64,000 nt of DNA, taken from contig DASZBJ010000029.1 in NCBI GenBank assembly GCA_035944115.1, forward strand, positions 52,918-116,917. Reading direction: 5' to 3'. The position numbers and the translations under genes were made by a program. Below the pieces are notes generated by a model. It worked only from the letters and a program-made list of their open reading frames with translations, had not been told where the DNA came from and did not search any database. The number at the start of each line of letters is the position of its first letter. Position 1 is the first letter of the stretch. Source of the stretch: Candidatus Babeliales bacterium (lineage in GTDB: Bacteria > Babelota > Babeliae > Babelales > Vermiphilaceae). Shown piece after piece: positions 1 to 7,303 of this stretch.

Positions 1-1
1 T

Positions 2-544
2 TTTTTCACTGCCGCTTTATTTCTATGGCACACTCCAGCTTTTAGCTGTGCCGATGCAAAAGAGAACTATTTGGAAGTTCACAGTAGTTTTTTCGTAGAT
101 TTCAACTGCAAAACTCCTATTGCATACTTACCAATACCACAACAATATAAATCACGAATACTACAAAGGGCTATACTCGGTCGCGAGAATAAAGGTGATA
201 TATGTTATCCAATACACTACGATATCAATCGACTATCTGTTAAAACAATGCGCGACGATCGACCCGCTTATTGGAATGACTTATCACCTTCGCAAGCAAG
301 GGTATTACATCACTTGCTTGATCGCCTACCCCGATGGATACCTCACAAGGTACTGAATACCATGAATGATGCAAACTCATTTGAAGATTTTCTCAAAAAT
401 CATATGCCTTATACTGAATCTACTGGCGAAGCTATTGCACATTTTTCACGCAAAACACGGTTTTCCACGATCCTTCATAATGGCGCACATCAATACCATT
501 TCGTGCTCACCTGGCGACAGCCACACGCAAATAGACCGATGTAG
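2..544 (+). CDS. Partial exported protein of unknown function, 5' end outside window
   Basis: The reading frame is open from base 2, so the gene begins left of the window. The first visible residues form the end of a signal peptide: a hydrophobic stretch (FFTAALFLWHTP) followed by AFSCADA, consistent with cleavage after an A-x-A type site or with a lipoprotein cysteine. A TTG at 71 could be mistaken for the start, but the upstream in-frame signal peptide argues against it. About 180 residues are visible. The mature part is mixed polar and aromatic with no repeat, membrane segment or family motif that I recognise. It converges with the next gene at a shared hairpin. Export is well supported; the function is unknown. 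Confidence 0.6.
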   Translation, partial: FFTAALFLWHTPAFSCADAKENYLEVHSSFFVDFNCKTPIAYLPIPQQYKSRILQRAILGRENKGDICYPIHYDINRLSVKTMRDDRPAYWNDLSPSQARVLHHLLDRLPRWIPHKVLNTMNDANSFEDFLKNHMPYTESTGEAIAHFSRKTRFSTILHNGAHQYHFVLTWRQPHANRPM

Positions 545-575
545 TGAAACAACGACCTGGCCAATATATAAGAAA

Positions 576-600
576 CATCCCCGTGCTAAAGACGGGGATA
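576..600. terminator. Hairpin between convergent genes
   Basis: ATCCCCGT (577-584) pairs with ACGGGGAT (592-599) around a 7-nt loop. It lies between two converging genes. Neither side has a strong T-run, so this is a probable but not textbook terminator. Confidence 0.55.
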
Positions 601-605
601 TGTAT

Positions 606-1028
606 TTACGCTGCTGAAGGAGTTAATACTTTATTTGTTTTAGGCTTCACAGGGTATAGCCTATTAAACTCACTCGCTATCTCGTGCAAGTCTGTTTTTG
701 TATGAGTAACAAGGAATTTAAGCGCCGCGGATTTACATGCAAGCGGAAGACCTAATTCATCTCTATGCTCATCTTTATGATGTTTTTTTAATTCTAGATA
801 TAACTGTTTTTTAGAACCTACTTTTGCCAGTTCTTGTTGTAATTTTGCTTTAGTAACTTTTGAAGCAAGGCTAGGCGTGAACCATTGCCATACTATGTAG
901 CCCGCTACCAGAACTACACCACCAGCACCTCCCGCTACAAGCGCATCCCGAGGATCGGCTTTGGAATATTGATTCATTGACAATGCGCTCAATACTATAA
1001 ATGCATATGCGATTGTATTACGTTTCAT
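606..1028 (-). CDS. Small exported/membrane protein of unknown function
   Basis: 140 residues. The N-terminus (MKRNTIAYAFIVLSALSMN) is a signal peptide, probably cleaved near SKA-D. A glycine/valine-rich hydrophobic segment follows at about residues 29-50 (GGAGGVVLVAGYIVWQWF), a likely membrane helix. The remaining ~90 residues are lysine-rich and probably helical. The start is supported by AGGAG seven bases upstream of the ATG. No family recognised. The layout (signal peptide, one glycine-rich hydrophobic segment, basic tail) resembles the gene at 48996-49508, without clear sequence similarity. Confidence 0.6.
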   Translation of the reverse strand: MKRNTIAYAFIVLSALSMNQYSKADPRDALVAGGAGGVVLVAGYIVWQWFTPSLASKVTKAKLQQELAKVGSKKQLYLELKKHHKDEHRDELGLPLACKSAALKFLVTHTKTDLHEIASEFNRLYPVKPKTNKVLTPSAA

Positions 1029-1110
1029 ATAGCTCCTATAAAAATATGTCCTCTATCTTTCCCAATTCAATATAATCAACCTAGATATTATCAGTGCACG
1101 AGATCTCTGT

Positions 1111-1255
1111 TCGTCGTTGCGAGCTTGCGTGGCAATCCAGGCCCACAAAGAAACTCCCACGAAAACATGCACTAATTTTAATGGACTCTCGAAGTACCCC
1201 TCTGAAGCCTGGATCACCACACTGCGCCTAGAAGCTAAGCTTCGTTCGTGACGAC
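1111..1255. repeat. Imperfect inverted-repeat element (interspersed noncoding repeat)
   Basis: The left arm (1111-1142) contains GTCGTTGCGAGC followed by GTGGCAATCCAGGC. The right arm (1207-1255), read on the minus strand, contains GTCGTCACGA and then GTGGTGATCCAGGC. The two arms are therefore inverted copies of one motif. The same motif occurs once more in the window, at 42761-42802. Motifs of the type 'CGTC-TTGCGAG...GGCAATCCAG' are familiar as interspersed repeats in many bacterial genomes. The element fills most of the 1029-1338 gap; a 77-codon open frame across it is a by-product of the repeat. Confidence 0.65.
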
Positions 1256-1338
1256 TGAAGGCAATATCTTCTTCCATTGCAAACATACAACATTCTTACT
1301 GAAATACACAACTCGTAGCTCGTTACATTGAACTCACG

Positions 1339-1953
1339 TTATCTCACTATCTCATCATAATTTTGCTCAACTTGTTCCCAATTAATCACATGCCACCACG
1401 CATCAATATATGATGGACGTCGATTTTGATATTTCAAATAATACGCATGCTCCCAAACATCCAACCCCAAAATAGGATGCAATCCTTGTGAGATCGGCGC
1501 ATCTTGATTCGGCGTAGAAATAACTACCAACTTGCCCGTTTTATCAAGACACAACCAGGCCCAACCGCTACCAAATACCGTTTGCGCGGCTGTATTAAAT
1601 GTATTTTGAAATGCCGCAAACGTACCAAAATCTGCGGTTATTTTTTGAGAAACAGTACCTACCGGATTACCACCACCATTTTTTTTCATGAGAGTCCAAA
1701 AAAATGAGTGATTATAATGTCCACCACCATTATTACGTACCGCAGTGCGAATTGATTCTGGCAACGCCGGTAATGTTTGCAACAGTTCCGCCACCGGTTT
1801 TTGCGCAAGATCAGGATAATCTTTTAGCGCTGCTTCTAACTTAGCAATATATCCTGCATGATGCATGTCATGGTGAATTTCCATTGTCTGTGCGTCAATA
1901 TATGGCTCAAGAGCTCCATATTCATACGGTAACGGTGGTAATATATATGCCAT
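1339..1953 (-). CDS. sodA: Superoxide dismutase, Mn/Fe family (Mn-type signature)
   Basis: 204 residues, the usual length for the Fe/Mn superoxide dismutase family, which converts superoxide to O2 and H2O2 in the cytoplasm. The four metal ligands are in place: His27 (MEIHHDMHH), His82 (NHSFFW), Asp165 and His169 (DVWEHAYYLKYQNRRPSY). The GGGH before NHSFFW and the Gln in STPNQDAP are Mn-type signatures, whereas Fe enzymes usually place the glutamine elsewhere; cambialistic use of metal cannot be excluded. There is no signal peptide. AAAGGACAT precedes the start. It is the only oxidative-stress enzyme seen in this window. Confidence 0.96.
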   Translation of the reverse strand: MAYILPPLPYEYGALEPYIDAQTMEIHHDMHHAGYIAKLEAALKDYPDLAQKPVAELLQTLPALPESIRTAVRNNGGGHYNHSFFWTLMKKNGGGNPVGTVSQKITADFGTFAAFQNTFNTAAQTVFGSGWAWLCLDKTGKLVVISTPNQDAPISQGLHPILGLDVWEHAYYLKYQNRRPSYIDAWWHVINWEQVEQNYDEIVR

Positions 1954-2011
1954 AGTATGTCCTTTATAAAAATATACCCAAAACTGGTCATCACCGTATC
2001 ATATGTATCAA

Positions 2012-2296
2012 TTACTTCAAGTAATAAATGATCTCTCCAGGACGAGCCATTTGCAACTCTTCTCGCGCAATTTTCTCTTTATAAAATCTTTCAGAATTAA
2101 AATCTCGTAACTGTTTCTCAAGGGACGCTACCTCCTGCTCTAGGACTTCTACTGTTTTTTTATACTGTTCATTGTCTGCCTTCAACCCATATAAAGTAAT
2201 AAAGCCATTCACTCCCGCAATATACATTCCTAAAAAAACAATTAACTCTACAGACAAAATAATATAGGGAACCATCCGTTTTTTAATCTTAATCAT
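2012..2296 (-). CDS. DivIC/FtsB-like septum formation protein
   Basis: 94 residues from the chosen start. A short basic N-terminus precedes one transmembrane helix (PYIILSVELIVFLGMYIAG), then a coiled coil (EQYKKTVEVLEQEVASLEKQ), and the family's characteristic end FYKEKIAREELQMARPGEII. Proteins of this family sit in the inner membrane and link FtsL and FtsQ in the divisome. I chose the ATG at 2296 because GGGAAG lies seven bases upstream; in-frame ATGs at 2326 and 2371 lack a ribosome site and would make an unusually long cytoplasmic tail. It diverges from the S41 protease gene. Confidence 0.8.
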   Translation of the reverse strand: MIKIKKRMVPYIILSVELIVFLGMYIAGVNGFITLYGLKADNEQYKKTVEVLEQEVASLEKQLRDFNSERFYKEKIAREELQMARPGEIIYYLK

Positions 2297-2415
2297 ACCA
2301 TTACTTCCCGTATTAATATCAGACATTGCACTATCATATTTTATGACTAGAATATATCGGCATGCCAACATGAAGCAATGCGTTGGATAAATTTATTAAA
2401 AAAGGAAGCACTGTA

Positions 2416-3981
2416 ATGAAAGCGATAGTAACTCGTTTATATCGTATAACAATCTTATTTGTTCTATTGGTATGCCTACACTCATCTGATATATCCGCAG
2501 GCGCGGCGGTCATTAAACCCACAGCGACCCAATCAATAAAAATAGACATCAAACAAGAAGAAAAAATCTCAATATCTTTTGATGAAGCTATTTTTAACTG
2601 GGTACGCGTTCTTGCGGAAGTCCTACAAGCTACTGGCCAAAAACATTATAAAGTTGCTGATCCTGAAACATGCATGATCAAAGCAATCGATGCATTTTTA
2701 ACATTCCTTGACCCCCATTCAAATTTTTTAGATCCAAAAACATACAAAGCAATACTAGAAAGCACCTCCGGTGAGTTTTTTGGTATTGGCATCGTTATCG
2801 ATAACACTCGCCAACAAAAAGACAAATTCCTGTTAATCATCGACACCATAGCAGAAGGACCTTCTGATCTAGCAGGCGTAAAAGCACTTGATAAAATTGT
2901 AGAAATCGATGGTCAATCTTTGGAGGGAATGACCACCGAGGAAGCAACCTTAAAACTAAAAGGTGAACGCAACACCACTGTTCATGTTAAAATATTACGT
3001 GATAACCACCCTGATATTATATCTCTGGACATCAAGCGAGATATTATTAAAGAACAAAACTCTCTCTGTTTTTATATTGAAGAACATAATGTCTATTACG
3101 TATCACTGAGCAGCTTTACTGAAACCGCCGCAACCCAAATCGAAACCCTACTCAAAAAAGCGCAACAAAAACCGTACAAAGGACTCATTCTCGATCTCAG
3201 AAATAACTCTGGCGGACTGCTTACTTCTGCGATAGACATTGCAGGACTATTTTTAGAAAAAGGAAGCGAAGTAGTATCCACAAAAAACAAATTCGATAAG
3301 GTAACTGAACGATATACAACCAATAGGCAACCATCAACCAATAATGCTCCTCCTATCTTCATTCTGATTAACAACTACACAGCATCAGCAGCAGAAATTT
3401 TAGCAGGATGCCTCATGTTACATTCTAATCAATACGCAAAAGCCGCTGGGGATAAAAAACAGAAACAATTGATGGTCTTTTTAGTGGGAACTCGTACGTT
3501 TGGTAAAGGATCAGTGCAAGAAGTGATACCAGTCAGTAATAACTGCGCAATGAAAATAACCACATCGCTCTACTTCTTACCATTTAACACCGCAATCCAA
3601 GGCCTTGGCATTGAACCTGACTTTGACATCCAACGCAGACAGCCTCCAACAGACCAAATGATCTGGTTTAACCAGTTCTATGGCAGCGAGCGGGCACTTA
3701 CCAACTCTATAAAGTCGCCTGACCAAAAAGATCAAACAGACCAAGAGAAAAAGAAAAAAACTGACAAAAAAGCCGATGTCCAAAAAACGTGGTCAGAACG
3801 GGCCAAAGAAGCACTTTTAAAAGATAATCAATTCAGAGAGACCCTCAGTTTGATCAATATATTCGATGCCATTCAGACTTACAGCCCCGAACGAGTAGCC
3901 ACGCGGCCCAAGGCTGTTGAATATATGTCAAGCCTGTATGTTACCAGCGAAAAGATTAACCTTACGGAAATAAAGATATAA
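2416..3981 (+). CDS. S41 family C-terminal processing peptidase (CtpA/Prc type)
   Basis: 521 residues. A signal peptide or anchor (residues 5-25) is followed by a helical region, a PDZ domain from about 120 to 200 (EFFGIGIVID...GPSDLAGVKALDKIVEIDG), and the S41 protease core with LDLRNNSGG (260-267). The Ser-Lys dyad is Ser324 (NNYTASAAEI) and Lys364 (GTRTFGKGSVQEV). These proteases act in the periplasm on exported proteins with exposed C-termini. The dyad spacing is 40 residues, against about 25 in well-studied members, because of a lysine-rich insertion. The last ~110 residues include a charged linker. The start at 2416 has GGAAG seven bases upstream and gives the best signal peptide; the longer frame from 2383 does not. 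Confidence 0.92.
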   Translation: MKAIVTRLYRITILFVLLVCLHSSDISAGAAVIKPTATQSIKIDIKQEEKISISFDEAIFNWVRVLAEVLQATGQKHYKVADPETCMIKAIDAFLTFLDPHSNFLDPKTYKAILESTSGEFFGIGIVIDNTRQQKDKFLLIIDTIAEGPSDLAGVKALDKIVEIDGQSLEGMTTEEATLKLKGERNTTVHVKILRDNHPDIISLDIKRDIIKEQNSLCFYIEEHNVYYVSLSSFTETAATQIETLLKKAQQKPYKGLILDLRNNSGGLLTSAIDIAGLFLEKGSEVVSTKNKFDKVTERYTTNRQPSTNNAPPIFILINNYTASAAEILAGCLMLHSNQYAKAAGDKKQKQLMVFLVGTRTFGKGSVQEVIPVSNNCAMKITTSLYFLPFNTAIQGLGIEPDFDIQRRQPPTDQMIWFNQFYGSERALTNSIKSPDQKDQTDQEKKKKTDKKADVQKTWSERAKEALLKDNQFRETLSLINIFDAIQTYSPERVATRPKAVEYMSSLYVTSEKINLTEIKI

Positions 3982-3990
3982 CAATCTACC

Positions 3991-4055
3991 ATCACCTCGA
4001 TACCAGTCACTATTGCCTATTTTGCCCCTTTTAAAGGGCCTGTATCGAGGTGATT
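3991..4055 (+). terminator. Long stem-loop after the S41 protease gene
   Basis: ATCACCTCGATAC (3991-4003) pairs perfectly with GTATCGAGGTGAT (4043-4055). A second, inner hairpin of the type CCCTTT/AAAGGG lies within the loop (4026-4039). It starts ten bases after the stop codon. There is only a weak T-run (TTTATTG), so this could be a terminator, an mRNA 3'-end stabiliser or a small structured RNA. Confidence 0.6.
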
Positions 4056-4240
4056 TATTGAGCTGCTCAGACTATAACGCCTTCGAGATTGACAAAGCCC
4101 AATAACATCGGCATTCTATATCCATATAGTTCTATACGGTTAAAGGTATAGGAATTATAGAGGCAGAAACAGATTTTTAACTAATAAGTTTCGTTTTAAT
4201 TTGAGTATTTTATCTATTTATTTTTTTAAGGTTTATTTTT

Positions 4241-4609
4241 ATGAATATTTACGTCGGCAATATCGCACACGCTGCAACAGAAGATCAATTGAGACAGCTT
4301 TTCGAACAGTATGGCGAAGTGACATCTGTGAAATTAGTTAAAGATAAGTTTACTGGTTCTTCTCGTGGCTTTGGCTTCGTAGAAATGGGAACAGAAAAAG
4401 ACGGCGATGCTGCTATTGCTGCTCTTGATAACAATGAATTTATGGGCCGTACGCTTCGCGTAAATAAAGCTCGTCCTCGTGAAGAGCGTCCACGCACAAG
4501 CGGTGGCGGTGGTGAGCGTCGTTACTCAGGTGGTGGCGGCGGTGGTGGTGGAAGATCTTTCGGTGGTGATCGCTTTGGCGGTGACCGCGGTGGTTCATCT
4601 CGCTACTAA
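4241..4609 (+). CDS. RRM RNA-binding protein with glycine-rich tail
   Basis: 122 residues. One complete RNA-recognition motif: RNP2 is IYVGNI (residues 3-8) and RNP1 is RGFGFVEM (about 42-49). The C-terminal ~40 residues are a Gly/Arg-rich tail (GGGGERR, GGGGGGGGRSFGGDRFGG). This is the architecture of bacterial glycine-rich RNA-binding proteins, thought to bind single-stranded RNA as chaperones, sometimes in cold response. The gene has a long AT-rich upstream region (3982-4240) that would allow a long 5' UTR, and only a weak ribosome site (AAGG, nine or more bases away). A strong terminator follows. Confidence 0.93.
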   Translation: MNIYVGNIAHAATEDQLRQLFEQYGEVTSVKLVKDKFTGSSRGFGFVEMGTEKDGDAAIAALDNNEFMGRTLRVNKARPREERPRTSGGGGERRYSGGGGGGGGRSFGGDRFGGDRGGSSRY

Positions 4610-4630
4610 TTCGTAGAGAATTTGAAAAAG

Positions 4631-4660
4631 AAAAGGCGGCTCGCAAGAGTCGCCTTTTTT
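4631..4660 (+). terminator. Rho-independent terminator of the RRM gene
   Basis: GGCGGCTC / GAGTCGCC stem with one G-T pair and a GCAA loop, followed directly by TTTTTT. Canonical for the plus strand, with A-rich sequence before it. Confidence 0.9.
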
Positions 4661-4679
4661 GTTACTATTCTTTTTCCAT

Positions 4680-5360
4680 CTAGTTATATTCTTTTTCTTC
4701 GCCTAATTGGCTACCTGCCATCATCTGCTCCATAAGAGCTATTTCTTCTTCCGTTGCTGGCGCTTGTGCTTCAAAGAGCGCCTCTTGCGCTGCGGCAGCC
4801 ATCTCTTCATCATAAAACAGTTCTTCTTCGAGGAATTTTATAATTGGCTGACGAGGTTTGACTTCATTCGCCATGCGAGCAGCATCTAGTAAACTGTGCC
4901 CATGCACCTGCATATCTCTCACATTAATACCAAGCTGTCTATAAAGTCCTACAAGCGATCGTACCACTTTTTCAGAGGCATCTGTCACGGCATCAAATAG
5001 TGCGTTAAATCTGCTGTTCTTATCTATTGCTAATAACAATTCTCTTTTTTCGTCATTATTTCGTACATTATTAAGAATTGTAAATGCAGTTTTCCAGTCA
5101 CCCCGACCTGTAGCATTCATAAAATCGATTAGCCGTTTATTACGAGCATTCAGAACCGCATCGGCACTGTCTATAGGATTGTGAGCCTCATTGAAGCCGA
5201 TTTCATAATCTTTCTCTCGTTCAGCTAATCTTTTTTGAAGACGTCCGCGACTGCTTGCCCCTCCCCTCCTTGACCCTTTCCCCCTTGGATCCGCTGAAAA
5301 AATCAGAGCTGAGTGGCAAAATGCCAAAATAGCTACTACCACAACAAAATTCTTTTTCAT
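4680..5360 (-). CDS. Exported ankyrin-like protein, divergent member of a four-gene family
   Basis: 226 residues. Signal peptide MKKNFVVVVAILAFCHSALIFS, cleaved near FSA-D, then a short Arg/Gly-rich stretch (GKGSRRGGASSRGR) and a helical domain. Residues ~100-185 follow the same plan as the three proteins at 58358-60535: 'DKNSRFNALFDAV...VVRSLVGLYRQLGINVRDMQ...HSLLDAARMAN...IIKFLEEELF', that is two degenerate ankyrin-like helix pairs. The tail is acidic and methionine/glutamate-rich. GAGGAT sits upstream of the start. By analogy with ankyrin proteins it probably binds another protein, in the periplasm or in the host; that role is inference. Confidence 0.6.
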   Translation of the reverse strand: MKKNFVVVVAILAFCHSALIFSADPRGKGSRRGGASSRGRLQKRLAEREKDYEIGFNEAHNPIDSADAVLNARNKRLIDFMNATGRGDWKTAFTILNNVRNNDEKRELLLAIDKNSRFNALFDAVTDASEKVVRSLVGLYRQLGINVRDMQVHGHSLLDAARMANEVKPRQPIIKFLEEELFYDEEMAAAAQEALFEAQAPATEEEIALMEQMMAGSQLGEEKEYN

Positions 5361-5517
5361 GATTAAGATCCTCTGATTAGTTATACGAAATAGCCTATTA
5401 ACTATACTATAACGATCTCAGATCCTAATAGTCAATATAACGCCCCAAGCCCCCATAAAGTACCTATATTATTTTTTACATGAACCATTCTTGATCATGA
5501 CATGCTTATTAAAAAAC

Positions 5518-5555
5518 AAAACCATCCAAAATCAGTTATGATCTTGGATGGTTTT
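5518..5555 (-). terminator. Rho-independent terminator of rpsI
   Basis: AAAACCATCCAA (5518-5529) pairs with TTGGATGGTTTT (5544-5555). On the minus strand the stem is followed by TTTGTTTTTT, as expected downstream of rpsI. The rest of the 5361-5636 gap is AT-rich without a gene. Confidence 0.85.
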
Positions 5556-5636
5556 AAATCTAAATCGAACAATTCTTGGTACCGCTACAGGCTCGGGCTT
5601 TGTGCCCAACCGTATGTATAGAGAACCAAAAATAGA

Positions 5637-6071
5637 TTATCGTTTTACGAACTGGAATTTACGACGAGCACCTGGCTGACCGTATTTTTTACGTTCAACT
5701 TGGCGGGAATCAACCGTCAATAAATCATTTGCTCGAAGTGCCTTGCGATATGATTCATCTGTTGCAACTAATGCACGGGCAATACCCAATCGCACTGCGC
5801 CAGCTTGTGAACACACACCACCGCCAATTACGTTAACGTCTGCATCGTATTTTGTAGCATCTCCAATAACCGTAAATGCCACTACTGCATCAGCACGGTT
5901 AAAGACAGTATCAAAATAGTTCTCAACAGTTCTTCCATTAACCGTCACTTGCCCAGTTCCCTTACGTAACCATACACGCGCTATAGAGCATTTTCTGCGT
6001 CCAACGCCATGAGAAATAGGGGCTCCAGCCTTTTTAACACCCACCGCTTTAGTCGCTTTTTCTTTATTCAT
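5637..6071 (-). CDS. rpsI: 30S ribosomal protein S9
   Basis: 144 residues. The core begins at GVGRRKCSIARVWLRKGTGQ and ends with the diagnostic KKYGQPGARRKFQFVKR, whose basic tail reaches toward the P-site tRNA in the 30S subunit. I chose the ATG at 6071, which leaves a normal short N-terminal extension; the 36-residue in-frame stretch upstream is hydrophobic and unlike S9. In many bacteria rpsI follows rplM (L13); here no rplM is adjacent and the upstream neighbour is a DksA-like gene. Confidence 0.97.
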   Translation of the reverse strand: MNKEKATKAVGVKKAGAPISHGVGRRKCSIARVWLRKGTGQVTVNGRTVENYFDTVFNRADAVVAFTVIGDATKYDADVNVIGGGVCSQAGAVRLGIARALVATDESYRKALRANDLLTVDSRQVERKKYGQPGARRKFQFVKR

Positions 6072-6247
6072 ACCGCTAAAAAACCTTTTAATACTATCAA
6101 TTATTCTTGAATTACTAACAAAATAGACCTTATTTATAATAATCGGATCAAGAACTATTGTCAAAATAAGGATAATCAAATGACCCTGAATATATCCCTA
6201 ATGCCTTGATTACCATAAACTGATCCAAAAAACGCACTCGCAAGGGA

Positions 6248-6634
6248 CTATTCGTACTGATCTCCCGTCTCTTCAAAGAGCTCTTGGCAAACAATACAAC
6301 GAGTAGCATTAGGAAATGACTGCAAGCGCTTAGGAGATATAACCTGCTCACAATCAGCACAGATACCGTAAACCCCCTCTTTAATCATATCAAGGGCCTT
6401 TATGACACGTTTATACTCATCAATCTTGCTGTTTTGAAATGAACTTTTTAAACTTTCCATAGTTGAGGTCAGGGCCTGATCGGCCACATCCTGTACCTGA
6501 TCATCAGAAAACTTTTCTTCATTCAACAGTACCATCTCCTGCTCAATCTCTGCTTTTTTTTCCATCAACTGCTGTTTAATTAATTCTAAATCGTTAACTG
6601 CTGGATTAACATCTCTTTTATCACTCACACTCAT
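6248..6634 (-). CDS. DksA/TraR-family zinc-finger protein
   Basis: 128 residues. The N-terminal two thirds is a predicted coiled coil (LELIKQQLMEKKAEIEQEM...). The C-terminus carries the C4 finger CADC-x16-CIVC, the DksA/TraR signature. Members insert their coiled coil into the RNA polymerase secondary channel and modulate transcription, often together with ppGpp. The coiled-coil tip here has a Glu/Asp-rich segment (EEKFSDDQVQD), so DksA-like action is plausible but not proven. The start overlaps the end of tadA by 14 bases. A GTG six bases inside (6628) has better spacing to AAGGA and is an alternative start. Confidence 0.85.
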   Translation of the reverse strand: MSVSDKRDVNPAVNDLELIKQQLMEKKAEIEQEMVLLNEEKFSDDQVQDVADQALTSTMESLKSSFQNSKIDEYKRVIKALDMIKEGVYGICADCEQVISPKRLQSFPNATRCIVCQELFEETGDQYE

Positions 6635-7109
6635 TCCTTTTTTGTTTAAAAAAACTTCGCAGCAAGATGGCTGATTCTTCAATACCATGATCCACAATAC
6701 ACATGGCGTCTCTCTGGTATACCGCAAGACGGGTAGCATTGTCAAGGCGATACCCAAATACTGGCGAGGGTGCCCCAAAAACTACCCCCGAAACACGGCT
6801 CAATAGAAGTAAATGCATACACATAGGGCATGGCTCAAGCGTGACATACACCCACAACCCCTGACAACGCCAATTACCTATTTTTTTACTCGCTTTTTTA
6901 AGGGCTTGAATTTCCGCGTGCCCAGTCTGAGAATGCAAAGATTCAGTTTTATTATAGCCACGCGCAATAATCTTCCCTGCGCTGTTTACTACCACAGCCC
7001 CAACGGGAACCTCACCAAGGGCATATGCCTTACGAGCTTGCCCCAACGCTTTATTCATAAAATAACGATCTTTTTCTGTCCCAAACGGACTACTTATACT
7101 ATTTTGCAT
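6621..7109 (-). CDS. tadA: tRNA-specific adenosine deaminase
   Basis: 162 residues. Cytidine/deoxycytidylate deaminase fold with zinc ligands His64 (with catalytic Glu66, in TGHAEIQAL), Cys94 and Cys97 (LEPCPMCMHL). The FGAPSPVFGY-like stretch after the second motif fits the TadA group, which converts A34 to inosine in tRNA-Arg(ACG). Free-nucleoside or guanine deaminases of the same fold are the alternative. It is translationally coupled to the downstream DksA-like gene by overlap. Confidence 0.9.
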   Translation of the reverse strand: MQNSISSPFGTEKDRYFMNKALGQARKAYALGEVPVGAVVVNSAGKIIARGYNKTESLHSQTGHAEIQALKKASKKIGNWRCQGLWVYVTLEPCPMCMHLLLLSRVSGVVFGAPSPVFGYRLDNATRLAVYQRDAMCIVDHGIEESAILLRSFFKQKRNECE

Positions 7110-7303
7110 ATCACCACAAAAAATAAAATCCCATCTAACTAAAAATAGCTACATTCTGCAATGCGAAAGTAGAAAAAATTGCATTTATTACGTACACTAG
7201 TCATATACTGAAATTATCGACAGTACAATAACAACTGTTGTTATTGTACACTGTTTTTAACAAGCAATCATCAGCCAATCTTTTCGCAATCAGGAGAATG
7301 TAT

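Noticed and set aside
1053..1286. 77-codon open frame on the minus strand with WIATQARNDE
   Set aside because: It lies inside the interspersed inverted repeat. Such phrases are common translations of this repeat type, and there is no ribosome site.
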